DNA from: Liolophura sinensis
Taxonomy: Eukaryota; Mollusca; Polyplacophora; Chitonida; Chitonidae
Reading direction: 5' to 3'
Assembly (NCBI RefSeq): GCF_032854445.1
Contig: NC_088300.1
Span: 66,562,984 to 66,626,983 of the forward strand
Length of the DNA: 64,000 nt
Position 1 is the stretch's first letter; each line of letters opens with the position of its first letter. Positions 58,101 through 64,000 of this stretch are shown piece by piece. The position numbers were made by a program, and so were the translations under genes. The notes under the pieces are model-generated. The model was given only the letters and a program-made list of their open reading frames with translations, made no database searches and was not told the DNA's origin.

Positions 58101-61049
58101 CGCACAAATAAGCAGTCACCATATAACATACAATATTGTATTATGCATAAAACCTATTTCGTACAGCATGTTTTATATTAGTAGATAATAAATTATACTC
58201 AACACACGTCTGGACAGTGGAAGTGAGTAGATACTCCGATTGTACGCGTTCAGGTACACATTTTATTGTATGCTAGGCCCGTTTTACGGTTCACCATACA
58301 TGTATATAGGTATTCGCTCTGAAAATTTTATTTCTTACAATATCATTACTGTTGAAGTTATAAGCCCACACACCATTATCGGTACGGTATTATGTATTCT
58401 TTACTAATAATAGAAGATACATGTATGCCGTATATAATTAATTCTTTTGCCCAGTATTATTATTTATATGAATGTGGTTTCATTGCAGGCCATTCTATTT
58501 ACGGTATGCGGACACGTCAGTAGTGGTTTTAAGCAGTAGCTTTGTTTTAGTTGTAGCTTTGCAGGGTAAATAGTTCATGGAATGCGAAATCTCGCTTCTG
58601 AACGTGAATTTTCTTCAGTCTGATAGGACTGATACGTGTGCACGTGGTCTAACTATGTGAAAATATGCAAAGCCCACTCATGACTTGTGATTTCGCCTTA
58701 CATGAATTTCAAGCCTTTTATAGCGTCTTTACTATAGCCAGAAAAGCAAAACTTCTCTCTCGTGAACAACTTGAAAGGTTCTTCAACACGCCTAGTAGCG
58801 TAGCTGTTTCTCAAGGTGATTTCAAAGCCAATATACGCTCTCGTGTAGCTTTAACTGAATGCATTCTGTAATCAAGTAGTTAGACTTATAGCTTAATAAG
58901 AAATCCACTTTGTAAAACAGAGCCGGGTTTCACCTAGCGGTGAATAGCGTTGTCTCTCACTTTTCTTCTTAGCAGTATGTGCATCCCGTTAGCGTCAGAC
59001 ACACCGTATGCCTCTACCGGGCACGTCTATCTCCAATAGCGGTTTAGGTCAAGCAGCTTTTCCCTTCGCCTTAGCTCACGAAACTGTCTTCGTCCAACTG
59101 ATAGGAACACCGTGACTCCGTGCATAGTAACTGACAAAAGCACTAACTGTCGCTGCGGCTCTGACACCAGATCTGACTCCGCGGTAAATGACAAAAGCAA
59201 GAACTGTTGCTGCTTGGTAACTGTCATAAATACCAGCTCTGACTCCGCGGTAAATGACAAAAGCAAGAACTGTTGCTGCTTGGTAACTGTCATAAATACC
59301 AGCTCTGACTCCGCGGTAAGTAACAAAAGCACGAACTGTGGCTGCGTGGTAACTGCCATAAACACCAGCTATGACTCAGCGGTAAGTGACAAATGCACGA
59401 ACTGTGGCTGCATGGTAACTGCCATAAACACCAGCTCTGACTCCGCGGTAACTGATAAAAGCAAGAGCTGTTGATGCATGGTAACTGTCATAAACACCAG
59501 CTCTGACTCCGCGGTAAGTGACAAATGCTCGAACTGTGGCTGCATGGTAACTGTCATAAACACCAGCTATGACTCAGCGGTAACTGACAAAAGCACAAAC
59601 TGTGGCTGCCTGGTAACTGTCATAAACACCAGCTATGACTCAGCGGTAACAGACAAAAGCACGAACTGTGGTTACGTGACAAGTGGCATGAACACTAAAT
59701 GCATGCATGTGAGTCCGCGGTAACTGCATGCAAAAACACAAACTGACTCCATGCTTGTTACCGCTGAAAGCACCATGTTCTATTCTTGACGAGATTAATT
59801 CTCTCCACCTCCAGGCGACGGTAGAGGGTATAGTGTCTGACGACAGCGGAGGTATACTATTAGTGTGATAAGAGCGGGTCCAGCCTCCAAGCAAACCCAC
59901 CAGCTCCTGAGCAATGCTCAAATCCACCTTTCGTTTCTTCGGGAGCGACTGCAGGTCAGGAGATTTGTCCTGTATACCATTGCACAGTGGTTTCTGCATC
60001 CTAAACCCTAGCTATCTTAGTTAGTCCAAAAAAAAAAGAGAGAGAAAAAGTCAAAATATATCATTTGATACGATGGAAAAAGTAATTCAGCCAATCAGTG
60101 TTGGACCAGTCCAACTTAACGGAAACTGCTTTGGAGACATGACGCATTTATAATGTATAGTTCTTGATAGAACCAGCTATAATAAAAAAAATAAAAGTAA
60201 GGGCGTACCTTTTCCCACGGATTTCTAGCTGGATCAACAGTTTGTTAGGCTGCTTTAGCGCGAATTTCTTTTACGCCTTAAAAAAGGGTCTCCATGATAT
60301 CTGGACATCGTGTGTTATCAAAATTGTGGCGACAAACGCTAGCTGCTACGTACAAGTAGATCACGGCAGCTTGTTTGTTGACCCTTCACTGTGGTATGTG
60401 TCGCGGTCTATGGTGTGTTTGGATGCTTATTGTTCATATGCACTGTTTCCCGTGAATACGTTTGTGGAAGAGTTGCTCGTGTCATTAAATGTTGTACTTC
60501 AGAAATGACAAACAAAACATTGACGATAGTCTCTGTATCCCAGTAAGGGCACGATATGGTAAAATCCATCAACAACTTGGCTACACTTTCTAGTGTATTA
60601 AGTCAAAAGATGAAACTTGTGTCCATAGTCGACACTAAATATGTTTGATTTAAGTTTTGTTCTTACATCGAGGTGCTTAAGGACTTACACTGAACTAATT
60701 CAGTGGCAGGAATTTCTGCCACCTCAATAAAGGTGAACTGTACTGTATTTCGGTTTTGTTCTGTTCTCGGTATAACGTAGCCAGAAATAAATATAGCAAG
60801 TGCCACAAACGATTAAGGCAAGCCTGTAGAATGAACGTGAATTATCCATTATGGGTGAAATACTGGAATCGGCCGATCCTGTTACTCTCTTATTCAATCG
60901 GTCAAAAACTTAACCGTCTGTTACTTATCTTACAGAAAGTGCCAGGTCCCGGCACGTACGAGAGGACATTCCAAGCTCCGATGCCTTCTACGATCACCAA
61001 GATGGGCAGACAACATGGACTCTTCTTCTCTAGTGCCTTTGAGGCTTAG
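50015..61049 (+). CDS. STPG4: STPG4-like sperm-tail PG-rich repeat protein, 8 coding exons
   Basis: Exons: 50015-50236, 51675-51749, 52084-52253, 52650-52734, 55209-55282, 56100-56154, 57746-57865, 60936-61049. The sum is 915 nt (304 aa plus stop) and all phases join. Motifs follow vertebrate STPG4 order: REGWWR (exon 2), TPLPGSY (101-107), VATYNFK (exon 4), FRSQANRFPTLHF (exon 6), GPGPGNY (230-236), VPGPGTY (269-275) and a C-terminus ITKMGRQHGLFFSS. PG-rich (SHIPPO-type) repeats are found in proteins of sperm flagella and other axonemal microtubules. In mammals STPG4 is germline-expressed and has also been linked to paternal DNA demethylation. The first 74 residues are poorly conserved, basic and Ser/Thr-rich; a second Met at residue 20 is an alternative start. 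The donors of exons 2 and 3 are GTTTGT, weaker than the rest. Confidence 0.9.
52780..52932 (+). mobile_element. Head-truncated SINE with target-site duplication
   Basis: Begins inside the body (GGTCTTCCAGCAACTTGCGG) and ends in CAAATAAATCAATC. The 11-mer TCAAAATACAA flanks it at 52768-52778 and 52934-52944. The right flank continues into a copy of the unnamed dispersed repeat. Confidence 0.88.
52934..53080 (+). repeat. Unnamed dispersed repeat, copy in STPG4 intron 4
   Basis: Contains AAAAGACTACAGCGTAGAG, GACGACAGTGTGATAGTTGG, AATAGTCACACGCAACCAGT and AATCCAGTCTCGTCAGATTA. A SINE sits at its left edge. Confidence 0.7.
53211..55050. repeat. 84/85-bp satellite array, about 22 units
   Basis: The unit contains GTGTGGGCACTCTTAGTCCA, CCAGC(A/C)GAATCCTA, TTTTATACAGGTATACAATA and ACATGAAAACAGTG(A/C)AATGG. 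Units of 84 and 85 bp alternate because of one A (ACCAAGG versus ACCAAAGG). A 422-bp, five-unit block is duplicated near 54361 and 54783 (shared GAACGAAAGG variant). The 84-bp steps keep frames open on both strands, but the 85-bp steps break them, so it is unlikely to be coding. Confidence 0.95.
55053..55109. repeat. (TA)n microsatellite
   Basis: A run of nearly 30 AT dinucleotides directly after the satellite and 100 bases before STPG4 exon 5. Confidence 0.97.
55582..55702 (-). mobile_element. Short head-truncated SINE with target-site duplication
   Basis: Only tail and half the body remain, ending at CCACGACCATCCGCA. TCTCAGGATGAAG (55564-55576) and TCTCAGAATGAAG (55703-55715) flank it with one mismatch. 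It lies in STPG4 intron 5. Confidence 0.88.
57095..57360. repeat. Degenerate tandem repeat, about 50-60 bp
   Basis: Variants of CTGCTTGTCTTGTCCATTTG followed by AAACAGACAAAT recur four to five times in STPG4 intron 6. The long minus-strand frame here (57052-57480) is a by-product of the repeat. Confidence 0.55.
57895..58012. repeat. Tandem repeat of about 45 bp, three copies
   Basis: Three units share ATCGGTG.CA.TC(A/G)ACGG and AAGGGAGTG. It starts 30 bases after the exon 7 donor of STPG4. Confidence 0.75.
59112..59720. repeat. 66-bp tandem array, about nine units, in STPG4 intron 7
   Basis: The unit contains CTGTCATAAACACCAGCTCT, GACTCCGCGGTAA and ACAAAAGCACGAACTGTGGC. It is a multiple of 3, so a 22-residue peptide repeat (Cys-rich, with SAV and CGC) stays open on the plus strand except for one TGA at 59472-59474. 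No start context, flanking exon or known family supports a protein. Confidence 0.9.
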
Positions 61050-62769
61050 TGCTGTTGTTGAAAAAATGTTTTGGGGATGTCGGGGGAAAGGGCACATATA
61101 GATTATATATAGTTTCGAGGAAGGAGTCGGCCAGGGTTGTGGGCTTAAGAGCTGACAGTGGAAATTTACGTAGTGACTTTAAAAAGTTAGAAGGTAATGT
61201 CAGTTGTTTTATGGTTTTCAGTGTGCCAAACCAAGACATTCGTATCTGATGCCAACATACTGTTATGCGTCGACATCCTGCATGAACCTTTGAAATTTCG
61301 TGCTTGTTATTTATGTTATTGATTTACAGCACACTTTGTTATCAGAGTATGTATATGTATAAACGCAGTGCAGCAAGGCCGTGCATGAGACTCCATGGGA
61401 GACTAACGATTCCTCTATGCACGTAGATGCATGGGCAGATATTTCGACCTCTCCAAGCCCTGTATATTTTGTACTCCACCATGCAGTATTTGATCTGACC
61501 AGTACATTTCCTTTTTTCAACCGTTTTGGACACAAGATCAGAAAACCACTCGAAGCAATATTAACATCGAATTGGTATTATGGATGGTGTCAAATGAATT
61601 CGTTTATTTTGAAAAGGATGGACCATTATCACCGTTGAAGTCTCACTTTGGCTTCCACTTAAATTATTTCATGCCAAACCAGTATTATTTGCGTGTCACA
61701 TATTTCGTTGGAAGAACGCGTTCTATGGTATTGTTTTGTATAGTATTACGTTACGCTTAGTATTACAATGGAAGCCTTTTGTTGTGCAATGTGTGTTCTC
61801 TGTTGTAACATATTACATGTAGAAAGTCTATACTTAGATGTTATTTTGTTCGCATTAATAGTAAAACGCCAAAGTATTTTGTAGCGCCCCGAGGAGTCGG
61901 GATGGACAACACCAAGTTTGTTAAGCACAGCAAGCTCCTGTTCAGAATCTTTTGGAATATATCACAATTGTACTCGAAGGCCCATCTGTTTCTTGCTTTG
62001 TTAGCGTTTCCAAAAAAGGTGGATTTCATCCACGAGCGGAACACACGTGATGAGCCGTAGAGCCATTTTATGATATTTTATTATATAAACGCTAAAGGCA
62101 GTAATTCATTTATTGGACTGGGGAACATTTGTGACCTTGACCAGAAGCCTCTCACCGATGCAATCGCTGAGAGTTCAAGATCGGCTCAGGTGAGCTTTCT
62201 CTCCGATCGTATACCATCTAGCAGCAACCGACGGATGATAGTGAGCGACAGGTTTTTATCGTTCCATCAAACAGGAGAAAATCACGAATTTAAGCCAGGT
62301 TCCTGACAAACCTCCTGATCAACAACCCAGCCTTATCAAACAGATAGCTGGACGACTCTGCGATCACATTGGTCAACGGCCAATCGGATGCCACGAGAAA
62401 AACGCTTAGTTGACAAAACCACCTAAGCGAAGTCCCTGTATATATTCAAATCTGTTGAGAAAATCATGATGGTAATGAATCGTTACCTTTTCAATGACCA
62501 TCAAGGACACTACAAAACTGGTAACTTACACGGGTTTTATTAAAAATATTTGCTATACATGAATATAGATTACAACAAATTAGATCACAAAGCTTCATGC
62601 TGAGGTCTTGTATCTTGAAATGGCTTATATTTTAGATATAATCAACATTTTTCATGATTAAGTAACTACACCCGTGCTTGACATCAAGCAGATATAAGAA
62701 ACTCCGAGATCAGGAGAAAAAAATAGTTAATCTCATAAATGTGAATACTTTATTATTTGTCTAAGAGTA
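61050..62769. other. STPG4 3' UTR and downstream DNA
   Basis: No canonical AATAAA was found close to the STPG4 stop, so the 3' end is unplaced. Only short frames are present. A degenerate SINE lies at about 62126-62270. Confidence 0.5.
62126..62270 (+). mobile_element. Degenerate SINE fragment
   Basis: GACCAGAAGCCTCTCACCGA, GAGAGTTCAAGATCGGCTCA and AGCAACCGACGGATGAT follow the SINE order with many changes and no tail. Confidence 0.55.
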
Positions 62770-62832
62770 TCACCCATGATCAGACACTGTCAAATACTCC
62801 GCAAGCTCTTCAGAAAGGTCACTAACTCCCGT
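62770..62832 (-). CDS. Possible terminal coding exon of a minus-strand gene
   Basis: Read on the minus strand, an acceptor-like CACCATAG is followed by 21 codons (VSDLSEELAEYLTVSDHG near the end) closed by TGA, with AATAAA 16 bases further on (62754-62749). The peptide composition and close poly(A) signal look like a last exon. No upstream exon was recognised with confidence up to 64000, and the length is short enough for chance. Confidence 0.2.
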   Translation of the reverse strand, partial: TGVSDLSEELAEYLTVSDHG

Positions 62833-64000
62833 CTATGGTGCAAATATGGACGCCATAAGGAATATATAGAATACTAGATACGAAGGAAAGCCCATTCATA
62901 CCATGCCCATTGTTCAGTGAAAATATACTAGACCCGCTCCCAACAAAACGGACTGAGCACAGCCTCCTTCGCCCAAAACACTTCCATTATGGACAGCTTG
63001 GAACCAAAACGACGCACGTTGTCCCGGGACAAGCTGAAATGCTGATACCATTAGGCCATCAAATCTCGCAGTAAATAATGAATAATTAAATTACAGTTAC
63101 CTAAATGATATACGAATACTTGTATTGCGCTCAGTAAAATCTGTAACTATACATGTATATTTTAAAAGTCTGGAGCGATAAATTACAACAACAGCCAAAG
63201 GTAAGTCTGAAAGTTTTGACAGATTTTTATGAGCTCGACACTTGTCATAGATTTTTTATTATGATAAAGCCAGCATTCTAATTTGAAAACAAAAATCTCA
63301 ACAAAAACCCTAACACACCAGCTTATCTCGGCAAGTTTGGAACAAAAACAATATCCTAAAATGCATGACTTACGTACAGCAAATATCGAACTGATAATTA
63401 TAGGTACCATACATCTGAATGGACCGCGCAAGTTACATAACAGCCAACCCTTTACAGCAGCACCAGTGCGGTTTCTCCACAATGAATGGTCTGTACTTTA
63501 GATGAGTTTTTCAGCTGATCACAATGTCACCGCCAACAGAAAGAAACAATTTCATCATAAGGAAACTCACGATTGGCGTACTTGAAAAGTTCTCGTTCCC
63601 GTATACTAATGCTTCATGGAATTAGTGCCAAATCTGTTCTTCATGGTTATCTAAAGAGTCATACCCTAGAACCTGAGACTAATATTAGTCCCAGCTAGAA
63701 CTAAGGACTCCTCTTATGAAGGGTTTACCCAGCCTTTTGACTGACAATTCTTCTGGGGTATACAGGTGATTTGCAAATGTGAAGCACTTTGAAGTATGAC
63801 AACTTGAAATATACATCATCACACTAGGTAGCTATAGGTATCAATAAAGTATTTTTCTCGATATACATACACACGCGGTTTAATGGTGGATGAATTGTAT
63901 CATTATATCACAAAGTCTACTGACAGTAATGTTGTTTAATGCCGGGCCACATTACCGAAGAGACTGGGTTAAAGCAGGTATACCTGAAACAGCAACCATG
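62833..64000. other. Unassigned sequence at the window end
   Basis: No recognisable coding exon or SINE. An AATAAA occurs at 63842-63847 on the plus strand without an associated gene. Confidence 0.45.

Noticed and set aside
59640-59999. Minus-strand 119-codon frame containing a PKKRKV nuclear-signal-like run
   Set aside because: Its C-terminal part runs into the 66-bp array, no family is recognisable and the basic hexamer can occur by chance.

Overview
The window looks like nuclear DNA of an invertebrate animal, most likely a mollusc. Genes are split into many short exons with GT-AG introns. The non-coding DNA carries several copies of a tRNA-derived SINE whose 3' tail (GTGAAATATTCTTGAGTACG, then an AAATAAATAAA-like end) is, from general knowledge, common in mollusc genomes. 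No genome was searched, so the phylum is an inference.

Three forward-strand genes lie head to tail. (1) 752-8088 is the 3' part of a MIA3/TANGO1-type gene (14 exons seen; C-terminal coiled coil plus proline-rich Sec23-binding tail), with a 3' UTR to about 9300. (2) 13998-45940 is a complete xanthine dehydrogenase gene (XDH, 35 coding exons, about 1327 aa). All exon phases join, except for one missing base in exon 9 that breaks the frame inside the FAD-binding motif. (3) 50015-61049 is a complete STPG4-like sperm-tail PG-repeat gene (8 coding exons, 304 aa). A fourth candidate is an uninterrupted 330-codon minus-strand frame at 16696-17688, wholly inside XDH intron 1.

The rest is introns and intergenic DNA rich in repeats: SINE copies (several truncated at the head and flanked by 11-13 bp target-site duplications), a second SINE-like family, an unnamed dispersed repeat with about five copies, a 0.5 kb element with terminal inverted repeats, a 1.1 kb C-rich 20-bp minisatellite in XDH intron 31, a 1.8 kb 84/85-bp satellite in STPG4 intron 4 and a 66-bp array in STPG4 intron 7.

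The three main genes serve unrelated functions (ER export of bulky cargo, purine catabolism, sperm/ciliary axoneme) and no operon-like link is suggested. I found no CRISPR array, rRNA, free-standing tRNA gene, viral gene or transposase. The most unusual points are the antisense nested frame, the triplicated acceptor plus exon start at the XDH molybdopterin motif, the exon 9 frameshift, and the C-rich intron that stays open in the XDH reading frame.
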